DNA of 64,000 bases, taken from Callipepla californica brunnescens (lineage: Eukaryota; Chordata; Aves; Galliformes; Odontophoridae). Of this stretch, positions 1-11,537 are shown in pieces. Numbering within the stretch: position 1 is the first letter of the stretch; each line of letters opens with the position of its first letter. A model generated the notes under the pieces. That model had not been told where the DNA came from and did no database searches. It was given only the letters and a program-made list of their open reading frames with translations. Position numbers and translations under genes: made by a program. The stretch spans positions 1,376,501 to 1,440,500 of the forward strand of contig JALIRH010000027.1 of assembly GCA_023055505.1 (NCBI GenBank), written 5' to 3'.

Positions 1-1016
1 AGTTCTTTACTTTCAAAGGATCCTTTGTTTCCTCACTCAAGGTTTGTTGGAGTGTTCCCTGAAATAGCTCAATTACTTTTAATTCTTCTTTTCATTTCTT
101 TTATTTTCTTTCCTGTAGCCATATCTGTCCACTTTCAAGTCTGTAGTTTCTTACTCTCTCTTCAGAAATTACATCTTCATCTACCCAACTTCTCTTTTTC
201 ATCAAACAATCTTGACTCAGTGTGATGTTGCTATGAAACTGAGCTGCTTTCACATGTTTGTACCAATTCCCATTTTTGCTTATTCTGTACAAACTTTGTT
301 TCAAAGGAGCTAGTGACTCTGCTTTTCAGAATATGGTGCAATAGCCTTTCCTCCCTTCAAATGTGAGGATTCTGCTATTATTATTCAGATTGAAGATTAC
401 GTTCCTCAGAACACCATATCTCAGGTTAGAATATCCAGTCGCCCATTTTAGACCATCTGTCTTAAAACCAGAGCTTTAGAGTCAAGCTCTGGCTCAGCAA
501 GACTGTGTGGGTTGGAAGTACTCTGGTACATTATTAATGGGGTTCTGTAGTGTCCCCAACCCTTTCCTCTGACTGGAGATGCTGAGACTTTCAGTGTGCC
601 AGGAGAAATCCCCATTTCTGTTTATCCCTAGAGTCTTTTAATAACTTATTTTACTTCTGATTGCTGGTTTGCAAGATGTCTTTCATCAGATGTACAGAAA
701 AGACAGAAAATCCAGCAGGTCTCCTTCATCATGCTGCATGCTGAAAGAGAAATGCTGTTCCTCCACAAATCCCATTAATATCTGTGTTACTTGGGAAACC
801 CCAGGTTGGTTCGCAGGCTCATGTGGATATTATAGTCCTGGCGTAAGCCACTGTGGTGTCAGCAGCTACCTCAGTAAAAGCCAAATTATATTTGAAGGAC
901 TTTTATAGATCTCGATGGCTGGCAGAACCAATCAGTTTCAATTATTGGACTGTCATCCAGATTTTGGTACTTACTGATATCTATCTACCTACCTGGTTCA
1001 GATTCGCCCGTAAGAT

Positions 1017-1049
1017 ACAAACAAACAAGCAAACAAAAAAACAACAACA
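1017..1049. repeat. (CAAA)n-like simple repeat
   Basis: A-rich low-complexity run built from CAAA and CAA units with interruptions. It is short and imperfect. It could be a decayed poly(A) tail of an old retrotransposon insertion, but no recognisable element body lies beside it. Confidence 0.75.
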
Positions 1050-1617
1050 TTAAAGCACACAAACTAAACACAGAATTTGTACATAGCCACTTGTCTTTGA
1101 CTTCTTAACGGTCCTTAAATAATGATTTATGCTTTTCAAAGCAGGGGATAATGGAAAAGAAGTATGTGCAAAGTCTCTGATTCAAGCACCCCAATGATAG
1201 CATTGTGTGCTGGGGTCACTGAACTCCCCAGAGGGAGAGGTGTAGGAAGGAGGAGTTTGGTGTAACTGCAGGCTGTGAGGTGGTGAAGCACTTAATGCTG
1301 TCTTCCCTGTGTTGATGGAATTCCTCCTCCTCCTCGTATAAAAGAATGCCAAATTCAAAAGTAATAAAAAAGCAATATAAAGGTGTTACAGTGACTCTGC
1401 TGATAACACCACCTGTAAAATTTAAATGCACTTCAAATGGATTTAAATTAACAGCTCTTGGAATCGTACCTTGTAAAACTCATTCATATATGACTTAATT
1501 TTATTATATTCCCGTTGTACACGCAGCACTGAAATTATACATGTGAAGAATGTTCAAAGTGGAAAAAAATGAATTACTGTGTGTGTTTAAGAGTTAGCAC
1601 GGTAGTGGTTAAACAGT

Positions 1618-1634
1618 ATGATTATGATAATCAT
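1618..1634. other. 17-bp quasi-palindrome with two TGATTA-type half sites
   Basis: ATGATTAT and its exact reverse complement ATAATCAT are separated by a single G. The arms carry TGATTA/TAATCA cores of the kind homeodomain proteins bind. Function is inferred only; an AT-rich 8-bp arm can arise by chance in 64 kb. Confidence 0.4.
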
Positions 1635-1727
1635 GGTGTTAGAAAGCTGTGAATCCATTAGTACTACCACTTCGCATTTTGTTGGAACACTTCTCCATGA
1701 AAACCATCATCACCACTGAGATGGTCT

Positions 1728-1756
1728 GGGAGAGGAAAGGGAAGGGGAAGGGAAGG
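1728..1756 (+). repeat. G-rich polypurine tract (GGGAA-like)
   Basis: An all-purine stretch with G runs at 1728-1730, 1739-1741, 1744-1747 and 1750-1752, separated by loops of 8, 2 and 2 bases. Four runs of at least three G make it a near-canonical G-quadruplex candidate, with one loop slightly longer than the usual limit of 7. It may equally be a plain GGGAA simple repeat. Confidence 0.6.
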
Positions 1757-2439
1757 TGTATTAGTAATGATTGGAGGCATTTCTCATTAATGCAAGTACA
1801 CTCACATGGAGAGATACGAGGCTGCAAAGCAGGTAAGCAAATGGTTAACCTAACAAAGAGCAGCACTAATCCTTTAGCAAGGGCAGGGATTCTTGTAATG
1901 AATAATTACCTAAGGACTGTCTCTTATACCTGATTTAATTAGGATATGAACTGACCCATTTCTCCTAGAAAATGTTTGTCCATCCATTCCTGAGCAATAG
2001 TGTGTGACCCAAAAGCCCAACTCTGGTATTCTCAGTGGCCTGGCAGTAACTCTGCTCCTGAATATCCTACCCTGAACCAAAATGCTGAAAGAGACATAAG
2101 CATCCATGGTGCCTTTGTCAAATGGTTGTTTTCTTTGAAAATACAGAATATACAAAGTGAAGGGGTGTAGTATCTTGGAAGCAAGAGCTGCCCAAAATAT
2201 TGAGGTTTGATTATAAGTTTATTAAAATTTGAATGGCTTCTTGGTTTTGCTTTATGCACCAAAAAATCTGGCAGACATTGGCTATGTCTTTTGCTCCGCA
2301 GAAGCATCCAGAAAGCTTTCACTGGTAATGAAACACTTGATAAAAACTCAATAGGATTAACATTGCAGAATCTAGTGAATATTGTTTCTCTTCAGTAGTA
2401 ATGTGGGCAGAGGAAAGGAATAATTTTCTCTGGTTGATT

Positions 2440-2453
2440 TGTGTGTGTGTGTG
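2440..2453. repeat. (GT)n dinucleotide microsatellite
   Basis: About seven uninterrupted TG units. A short microsatellite of this kind is common in vertebrate noncoding DNA and may be length-polymorphic. Confidence 0.8.
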
Positions 2454-2941
2454 AAGTAGGTGTAAAAAGCTATGCTGCAGACACACACAGCTCTGATCTT
2501 CCTTTCTAGTCATGCATGGTCAGATGCAAATCTCTGCCAGGCCAGAAGGAGGTGAAATCAGAACGTGGTGCTCACTGTGTGGTCGGGCAGTGCTGCAGGA
2601 GCACCTGGACAGATGGCTGTGCCACCACAGGATCTCTGAGGGTCTTGTTAGTTCTTTGGAAGGAGCTATCTTTCCTTCTCTCACCGCTCTCTGCTGGCAG
2701 ATCCAATCTCTCTAATTCCCATCATCACGTTGCCTACATCTGATCTGCAGTGAAGTCAAGGACAGACTTCCATTCTCACTATGGTATCTACCGGTCATCC
2801 CTTTGGGGAATCCAGAAAACCTTAACACGGCCCATCTTCTGGGACAGTGGGAGGCATCTTTTCCACCTCTTTTTCATGGTATATCTTCTTGTGTAATAGC
2901 TATAATCTTTATTGCTTTGTGGTATATAGTCTTTGTCATCA

Positions 2942-3020
2942 AGATTGATTAAATGCCTCAGCTTCAATGTACCTCCCATAAATGGCTATAAGGATTGATT
3001 AACTGCTTCAGTTTCAATAC
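2942..3020 (+). repeat. Diverged tandem duplication, period 50 bp
   Basis: The segment 2942-2972 recurs at 2992-3020. Both copies share GATTGATTAA, TGC(C/T)TCAG and TTTCAATG/TTTCAATA-like blocks at identical internal spacing. Only the first ~30 bases of each 50-bp unit remain alike, so this looks like an old local duplication whose second half has decayed, or a pair of related binding-site clusters. Confidence 0.6.
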
Positions 3021-6000
3021 TTAGTCAAACTCACCAGCTGTCTATTGCTGTATACTACAAAATCATGACGTTATTCCTTAAATACAATGGAATGAGCCAA
3101 ATCATTCATAAATCAGATATGGTACAGTATTTCTGTATCTAATTTCCTTTCAACTGAGGAATAATGTCAAGTTTAACCTTTTTTGGGTAGAGTTTTTGTA
3201 ATTTAGAAGTGAAAAAAAGCACTTTAAGAATTTTTGTATATCCTTAAGAATCATTGCAATTATTTCTTTTTTTCACTCATTTGGGAATATTTTTTATAGA
3301 TCGGCTAAGTTGAACTCTGAAGTAGCATTGGAAAAATACATCTTGGAGGGTCAGGTAGTGTGTGTGGGAGTGGGAGGCAAAAGCATCTCCTCAGCTGTCC
3401 TGCTGGCCCGATCTGCTGATGAGGCTCAGCCAGGAGCTATTCATCAACCAAAGTCAGTAGCTCCACTGGGGATTTGGTCCTGCAGCGCTTTATTTTTGTG
3501 TTGTCAATTGCTGAAAAGCATTCTGCTTTGCAACGAGGTTGCTGTTGAAGGAAAGGGAATTGAAAAATAAGGATGACTTTTGATCATTCAAAGAGGAGTG
3601 GATGTTAGCAGATGGATACTACTGGCGGTGTGACAAGGACTGTATAGGTAGCAGATAGTATCTGAATTTAGCAATGGAATAATGAGTCAATGAATAGAAA
3701 GAAAATTGTAAGCAAGGAAGTAACAGTATGAATTGTTTAGTGCTAACTTAGCAGATTACCAAGCTCACAATCAGAGATCAAATCTTAAAATAATGCTATG
3801 TTTATAATATTTGGAGGATGTACGTATAAATTTGAAGGAGCAGGACTTGGTATGGCTTGTTCTTTCAAACAGAAATTGGAATATCCTAGCAAGACACCAG
3901 GGACTGAAGATGTAAATGACAGAACAGTTCAGACACCTTGGTATTTGTGTAGCTCTAATCTCAGCTAATAACTATACTGCGTGTAGGGAATTGCTAAATT
4001 CAAACAAAAGTCATCATGTTTAACTGACATTCTGTTGTAGTGAAGATGAGATAAGAAGTAGAGAAAAAAAAAAAGAGAAGAATAATCAGCTTTAAAGAGA
4101 GAAGTAACCATCAAAGGCTGAAAGACATTGTGTTCAGGGAGACGTAGAGCTCACCGTGTTCCCCCAGCAGGAGCAGGCAGGGTACTGGCAGCCAGCAACG
4201 ACTGACCACAGGCAGTCATTATTCCTACAAACAAAAAGGGTCGAAAATAAAATGGCTTAACTTAAACCACATGCCCAATTGGTGGTGGAGCCAGGATTAA
4301 TATCCTGATTTTACAACAGCACAGTTTGTGTTGAAGCTCTTCATCTTCGCTAGCATACGGCAGTTTATTTCCCCGTCTGATCCCACGGTACACGCTGTGT
4401 TTGTTAACATTCTCACGAGCATCAAGCCATCAGTTTTCTGTGAGTTCTAGGAGATGAACTGAAGGTCATTTTCTCTTTTCTACCCCTCTACATTCTGTAG
4501 TGGTATGGCTTTGGTTCTCTGTATCCCGAAGATCTCTGTGGGCCTAAACGTATCTGCAGTAATACACACTCATGGTTTGGTGTGGACACATTTCTTTTCC
4601 AATTACCATCTGTAGTAATATCTGACTGTATTTTACAGTCCTCTCTCATATTTTCTGTGCCGTATGATGAGAAACCTGTGCAATAAATGTGAGTAAAGGT
4701 AGAGGTTAGAGTTAGGAATGATTGTTATTTACTGGTTTGTGGCAGTCTTTTCTTCTTGAAACATTTTGGTGTCATGAAGTGATTTTTGCCTGATTCAGAG
4801 TTATAGAAGAAAAGTACTTTTAGCTTTAACACATTTACCAAAGAAGCGATTTTCAATTGAGGAAGCACTGTAAATGCTTTTATAAGTCTTTTTCTTTTAA
4901 ACTTATGGAGTGAGTACCAGTGGTACTGGCTACCCAGACTATTCACTGTGTACTCTTTGGGCAATGTTTTGCTTTCTTCTCTTGTGTGAAAAATAGCAAT
5001 TTGCTTGTGGTGCAATCTAGGTAAAAAGGAAAATCCATAAATAATATTTAACAATGTATTTTTCTATACAAATTCCTCTCTGTTAGTGAAGCTCAAGAAG
5101 CTCAAAGCTGTTGTTCTAAAGGATTTTAGTAATACAATAGCATAATTTGACTATAGCTTGTTGAAAAATAACTGCTATTCAAGTGTTCATCTTTATAAAT
5201 GAATTATTTTCTATTTTTTTTTTTTCTTTTCACCTTCTAGAAGTTATTTTTGCTTAAGTAAAGGTTTAAAGTACATGTGACTCCTGAGAAAAGGAGTCAG
5301 ACCAGGAAAGTGGCAGAAGAGAGGTGTGGGAATGGGTCTGCATGGCAAGCAGGCATTTCATCTGCTTCCATCGCTGTTTCATAATGTTTCTGCCACCTCT
5401 TTTAAAGTCAGGAATCACGGTGGCCTTGTATGAGCTCTGTAAACAGTGCCAGATTCCTGAGGAGTGCATGACGTGGCACATCCTACCGCATTTTCTCCTG
5501 ACTGAACCTCGACTGTATGGAGAAATACCCAGGCAAATCAGTTTCAGGTCTCTTTGTTTTCCTCCTTTTCTCCTCACTAATGAGGCAGCTGAAGAGAAGG
5601 GAAGAGTTCCCTTAGTTAATTGATGATTTTCTAACTGAAAGCCATAGCAAAGTCCCTAGTGTGAAATGCTGGGAGAAAAGAATTCTGAGTGAAAAATAAA
5701 AATAAGAATAAAAAATCATTTTAAAAAGCAGAAACTAACTATATTTTGCTACATAACTTATCCCTGGGATTCAGGCTCTAGAGAATGCTTCCAAATAAAT
5801 ACGAAGCAAGTAATTACTTCTCATCTTGAGCAACAATGGTGAAGAAAAAATGGGGTTTCCTAGGCAAATGGAAAGGAAAAAATACTTCTGATCCTGTGGG
5901 TAAATGAAGGACCAAACCTTCAGATAACAGACAATCAAGTAATTGCTTTCAGCCCCAGCAGCTGCAGTGGGATGAATGTTTTGCCTGTTCACTCCGTGAG

Positions 6001-9000
6001 CTGTTGAATTTTTGGATGATTTCTGCTGTTCTCTGGGACGTCATCAGTTTGGGATTCACCCAGTAAGCCAGGAAACATCCTCTCCCAATGCACAGTTAAT
6101 AAAGTCAGCATGCCAATGGTGTGATAAAAGAATTAGACCCAGCAGATCTTGCTAGCTGTGTTTCTGCTCGCTTCGGTTTCTGAGATGTGATATTTTTAGT
6201 TCCTCACTACTCGTGGTTGACTTAAGCATGTTGATGTGGCTTTGAATTAGGTTCAGTAAGACATAATGCTGCTTGTACTTGTATGACAGTAGTTTTACAC
6301 TGAGGCACAAAACAGCCTGAATTTCCAGTCTGGAAACTGGCACCTTAAACTTACAGTAACTGGTGGCTGCATTTTCTTTCCTTGGCTGAACCATCACCTC
6401 CAGACTCTCACATATAGCATTCCATATATATAAATTTTAGAGGTTTATTTCTACCCTTAAGAATCTAGAATCACATGCTGCTCTTGCTTTTCCATCACCT
6501 CCCCATTAAATTAAAGTGCATTAAAGTGTTAGAAATTCAGTGCAAATTTCTCCCCCTGGGATTCTACTGAATGGTGATATTCTGTTACCGTACCTTGATG
6601 TCAGCCTGACTTTGGGGGAATCTGCTCTCTGTACGTGCACTGAATCCCCAACTTGGCTATTACCATGAGGATCTGAGGAGGAAAGTTTGGCTCCAGTGTC
6701 TGGGTGCCACTGGGATTTCTCATGCTATGTATAATGCATGATGCAAGTTGCTGCAGTTTTTTTCCCCTCATTTTAGTCAGTGGCCCTAATCCTTTTGACC
6801 AGATTTCTGCAGCACAAATACCTATAAATAGGCTGCTTGCTAACACTTAGCAACTGCTAATGAATGGGGTGTATTTAAATGTTGTGGTGGAGGTGCTGGG
6901 GAGGCTGGAGGAAAACACAGTTTGCATTCATGTAAATAAAAGACCAGTTACAATGGAATTTTGACTGCTGGATAAAGGAGTGTCCACGAGCTTTACCCCA
7001 CTGTGCATTGCTAATTACAGCACAGAGTCGTATTCTTATCTATTTAATAATTCCCCTTTCAGCCAATTGCAGCACCTTAACAACTGCTCACGCCCATGAA
7101 GGGTACTGAGCAATATTTTTCATTTGACTATAGATTTCAAATTCTGCATCAGAAAAAGATATTTCAAACTCATCTTACAAGAGCAATCATTTGTGAAGTG
7201 TGACTAAAGTTGTTCTACACTCCCCATGAGGCATTGGAGTGCTTGTTCTCTGAGAAAGGCATTTTTGAAGATCTTTGGTGCTAAGTTAGTGGTGACAGAA
7301 TAACAGAGCAACATTAACCTGCTTGCTCGCATCCTGACATGGATGTAGAAAGGCAATCCTTTGAATGAAAACAGTCTGGCATCTCAAAATGACAAAATTG
7401 AGTCTTCTTTTAGTAGAAGTCAAAGTCTGCACATATTTCAGCATAGAACTCTTTACTGGAAGAATTGCGTAGAAAATAAGAGTTTTCGATCTATAAATGT
7501 GATGCCTTAAGAGAATAACCTCATTCCTGTCTAGGAAGAGGAAAAACCATCCTTAAGGATGTGTGTTTCTCACTCATTAAAGTAAATAAGGCTGCTTAAT
7601 ACCCAGCTGCAGCACGGCCTCACATTCTGGCGCAGTTTTAAATGCTTGAATCAATCTTGTTTACAGGAACGGGACTGCTCATAATATGTATTCAAGCACA
7701 TAGCACAGGGTCTGCAGAAGCAGTCCATAAGCAAAAGGAGAGCTCTGCATGCTCACATCCTTCCAAGCAGGGCATGTGTCTTTCCCTCACTTGACAAAGC
7801 ATTTATTTAGTAAAACAAATGATTCGTGAGCAAAATTTTTGTTTTTGTGAATTTGAGAATGAAATTTCAGTGTAAAAATGGTAACAAGGTGGATTAAGCT
7901 CTGTGAAACTTCAAACATCAACAATCCCAGGCCCAGCTTGAGAAAAATAGGCCTGAGAATTCACCTTTAATTCTTTTCAGAACTGATGCTGAAACACACG
8001 TAATTTAATGTGAAAGATATTTTGCTTGTTGTTAACAGTGCCTTGTGACTGATAGTGTTCTGGGAAGGTTTTTACTCAAATACCAATGAAGCTGTGCAGG
8101 TTTCTGGGGTTTTATCTCAGCCAGACTTCAGCAATTGCAACAGGACAGTGCTCTAAACCAGATGTAAGGCTGCTTAATTACAGAAAGGGCATTCCCTACC
8201 TGTCGCTCCAGCCAGCTCTGATTGGTATTTGTGAACTGGGATTTCCCCTGGTGCCTCTGTGCTCTGACTTACTTAGTATAAAAGGAAGGCTGGAGAGAAC
8301 AGGCAGATGTCTGTCAGACTGAGCAGGCTGGTAAGGGGACTTTTACTACACAAGTAACTAGTGTTGAGCAGCTAGCAAGCTGTGTAAATCATGATGTGGG
8401 TAAAACAGCAGTGGGTATAGACAAGTGCTAATAGATAAGCATTACTGTTGTTATAATTAAGATATTAAGCAGGAGATATCTAAAGAAAAAGGAAGCAAAG
8501 TGTATGCTGGAGCTCTTGGGGGAAAAGAGCTGCTTGGAGGGAAGCTGAAGGAAGGGAGTGAGCTGGGAACAGCTCTCAAAGCGTTTTGTAACTTTCTGAC
8601 TGTGAGTAGATTTGAATAAAAGTTTGGCAGAATATTTATTTCTAAGGAGTTTTTCAATATTTGGTTTGCATGGTGAGAAATGCTATTTTTTGCACTTCCA
8701 CTTTCACAGGAAAGATGTTCAAAATGAGGGACTGTTTTTAAACGCACTGACAAATGTTTTTCTTATACAAAATCTTAAGAACTAAATGTTGTCATTAAGT
8801 GCCTGGAAGGCTGGCAACTTCAGTAACTGGAACCAGAGATTGTAAAACAGTTGAGACATTGAATACAGAGAGAGAGGAAGAAAGGTTTCTCTGGGAAATG
8901 CCACATCATGTTCCTTCACATTCCGGCAAAACACAGTTCTTGTCTAAGTTGAGTAAGGGCACTCAGTGAAGGCAGTCTCTGGCTGGCCTCCCTTAACAGC

Positions 9001-11439
9001 TCCACTGCTTGAAAATGGTCTGCTAAACTCTTCAGGTACATTGCTCTATCATAGCAGTTGTCAGCTTCACGTGTATGGGGAATCTGGGGATTTATTTTGG
9101 ACTGAGATTTTGGTGAAAGAAAGCAGCAGGAGTTCAGGTGTGTATGTCTCTTCCTCATTCTTCTTGTGCCCTCTTGAGAGGGAGAAAAGCTCCTGAAATT
9201 CACAGCAACTATTTTGTTGCACATCTTTGATGACTGAAATCCTCATACTTGGTCGTGATGCATGAGATCAGCTCATGAGCATAACGTTCTTGTCTGTTAT
9301 CGAGGAGACAACTAAGTGTTGCTCTTGTTCTTTCACACCTACATCTTCTGTCTCTGCCAAGATATATTTCCTTCATCTGTGGCCTTATTTAGCATGCTGT
9401 CCACCTACTATCTGCATTTTCATTATGTATTTTAAATGAGCAATAAAATACCCATTTACATAATGAATACATTTATATTGATATGTTATATAATTTAGAG
9501 ATGTACTTAATTATAACTTGTTTATAATTAGGTCTCTTGCTATGCCAGCTAGCTCTTCTGTTATTTATAAAACTTCAGGAGTACTAGAAAAACATGAATA
9601 TTTCAGTGTGAAAATTATCTTTGATGTTGCCTCATCTGTAACCCTTTTGTGTCTGTATCCATTTGTCTTGGGGTGTTCCTATTTTGTTGAGATGAAACTA
9701 ACACACAAGCGTTTTAGGACTTTGCTGCTTTTAAAAGCTCAGGGCTGGTAGTTACCAATGCTCCCCAGGGAACTGGACATCCAGGCATCTTTTGCATTTC
9801 TTTGACAATCTGAATTTTATTTTTACGACAACACTGGTTTTCATCTTGTAAAATCTTTCTTTTGGTGCATTACAATGGATGCTAAATGCTATGGACTGCG
9901 TATGATGCATATATTGGAACATCCTCCAAATAAAGATTTTGGCTTTATTAACAGATAACAGATTTTGAAGGCCTTATTTTATTAAGGAAGCAAATTTCAG
10001 ACCTTAGAAGAAATTGTGCATTGGTGAGAAGCTCAACACATCCACAGAATTAACTCTCTTAAAAATGTCAAAACTGTGCTTTCCAAATTAGTAAAAACTA
10101 TTGGAGCGTTTGGTCTACACTGTTTGCATGTAATGCAAAATTATCACTGAGGGCAAAAACACTTTTGTTTAGAGGGGAAAATAATTTGGGTTTCACACAT
10201 TAGCTATTTCCAGCTTGTTTATCTTTTGTTGAAGCACTGACCTACAGTGTCTGTCTTACCCAGTGAGGTTTCCATAGAAACTAGCTGACTTGTAGCATGT
10301 TTATGTACTGGCAGCAGCCTAAAATGGTCTTCAGCTGCATATTGTGTGAGGAAGAGCAGTAGCTCTGCTGAACATCAGCAAAGCTCTCAATGGTCCACTA
10401 CTGAAGTTCAGTGTATCTAAGACTGGGAGCTGCCTTGCTCACTTGGGTTATAACTGTTGTGTTGTGTAAAAGTAATCCAGGACATGCAGAGGAAGTTGAA
10501 TTATGGAGTTAAGATGTGAATGGTGGGGATTAATTTTGCAGCGGTCCTACAACATTAACATTGTTGAGAAATAAAGCACGTCGATAACTGGAATTCACAG
10601 GAGTTCTTATCAGTGAAAAGTGACCATTCAGAAACACAAATGCTGAAGTATTTTAGACTGAATTGTGAGCTCTCTCTGTGACTGTTCTAAAATTAAGAAA
10701 GGCAGGTTTGTCTGTGTAATCAATGGGAAAATGAAGACACTCCTATTAGTTTGTACTTCACCTCTTTTGCAGTTAAATGTGTAGAACTTCTCTTAAAAGC
10801 ATTATTTCTCTGGAGATAAACTGGAGGTGTGGGACTGCTTGGAGAGCAGCCCCCTGCCTGGACAGCATGCTTCAGAAAGGAGATGGAGACCTTAGCTCTC
10901 CAAAGTAATTTTATATTTAAAGATTAATGTTGGAAATTTGAAGAATTTTAGTTAATCTCACGGTGTGGTCAATGGACCTCTGTTTTAATAACATAGAAAA
11001 ATAGGAGATTCGTATTAATCTGTTCAGGAAGCACTGAAGCAGCCTGCTTTAATTCTTAAAGAATTCTTTAATTTTAATTCAAATTAATTAATTGGTTCTG
11101 GGATTATCTCACATCATTTTCTGCTCCACTGCAGAACTGTATTTTTGAAGAGAGTGTGTTGTCATCTTTATGGAGTACAGATCGTCCTTGGTTTTGTGTC
11201 CAGTGTGTACTTCTGGCTTGTGTATTATAGTACCTTATATGCCAATCTGTTTTTTTTAGTTATTTTGTTTTACTCTGGTTGGAAAGAAGCTTCCCATATT
11301 TTTATTGGTTGCGTTGCTTTGATTTTTCTTCCTGGATTAGTCTTCCTTTATTTCCTAATTGTCTGCTTTCATGAATGATCCCCTCTGGATAACATGGTGC
11401 CTTTTCTTTAAATCACACAAGCAGCACTTCTTTCAGTCA
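3021..11439. other. Non-genic unique sequence
   Basis: No coding region, RNA gene or transposable element is recognisable. Only short homopolymer runs (for example an A run near 4.07 kb and a T run near 5.22 kb) break otherwise unique AT-rich DNA. A block around 7.56-7.68 kb combines TTAAT cores with retained CpGs and could be a conserved noncoding element. The frame on the minus strand at 8916-9224 (102 codons) and others of similar size match no family I recognise. Confidence 0.55.
5214..5225. repeat. Poly(T) run
   Basis: Twelve consecutive T, within a wider T-rich stretch. Low-complexity sequence with no attached element that I can identify. Confidence 0.75.
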
Positions 11440-11525
11440 GTTTAAGGGACCTCTGGTGGTCTCTGATCCAACCTCCTGTTCAAAGAAGGACCACCAGGTC
11501 AGTTTTGTCTGCCTGAGTCTTGAAA
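11440..11525 (-). mobile_element. CR1 LINE fragment, 3'-end region, minus orientation
   Basis: The block GGGACCTCTGGTGGTCTCTG, then TCCAACCTCCTGTTCAAAG, then GAGTCTTGAA, follows the reverse complement of the avian CR1 3' region in order and spacing (GGGACCTCTGGAG..., TCCAACCCCCTGCTCAAAG..., GGGTCTTGAA...). The match is from memory of the family consensus, not from a search. It is a short decayed remnant with no coding capacity. The terminal octamer-like tail expected before its start is not preserved. An A run follows directly. Confidence 0.75.
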
Positions 11526-11537
11526 AAAAAAAAAAAA
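11523..11537. repeat. Poly(A) run
   Basis: Uninterrupted A stretch of about 15 bases directly after the CR1 remnant. It probably expanded from an A-rich position within the element rather than being its tail, because CR1 elements do not end in poly(A). Confidence 0.8.

Larger units (their letters stand above)
1..2941. other. Non-genic unique sequence, 5' part of window
   Basis: No coding region can be supported. The open frames are all under 100 codons, scattered on both strands, and look like no protein family I know. The stretch is AT-rich unique DNA with a short CAAA-type simple repeat, a purine tract near 1.73 kb, a 17-bp quasi-palindrome near 1.62 kb and a short GT run near 2.44 kb, each listed separately. 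It fits an intron or intergenic DNA of a vertebrate. Confidence 0.6.

Noticed and set aside
505..526. GTGGGTTGGAAGTACTCTGG resembling minus-orientation CR1
   Set aside because: One short block only; downstream sequence does not follow the element.
8916..9224. 102-codon minus frame with a helical-looking end (AVELLREASQRL)
   Set aside because: Superficially like a TPR helix but a single short stretch with no repeat pattern.
9925..9955. AATAAAGATTTTGG as a polyadenylation signal
   Set aside because: No associated gene; expected many times by chance.
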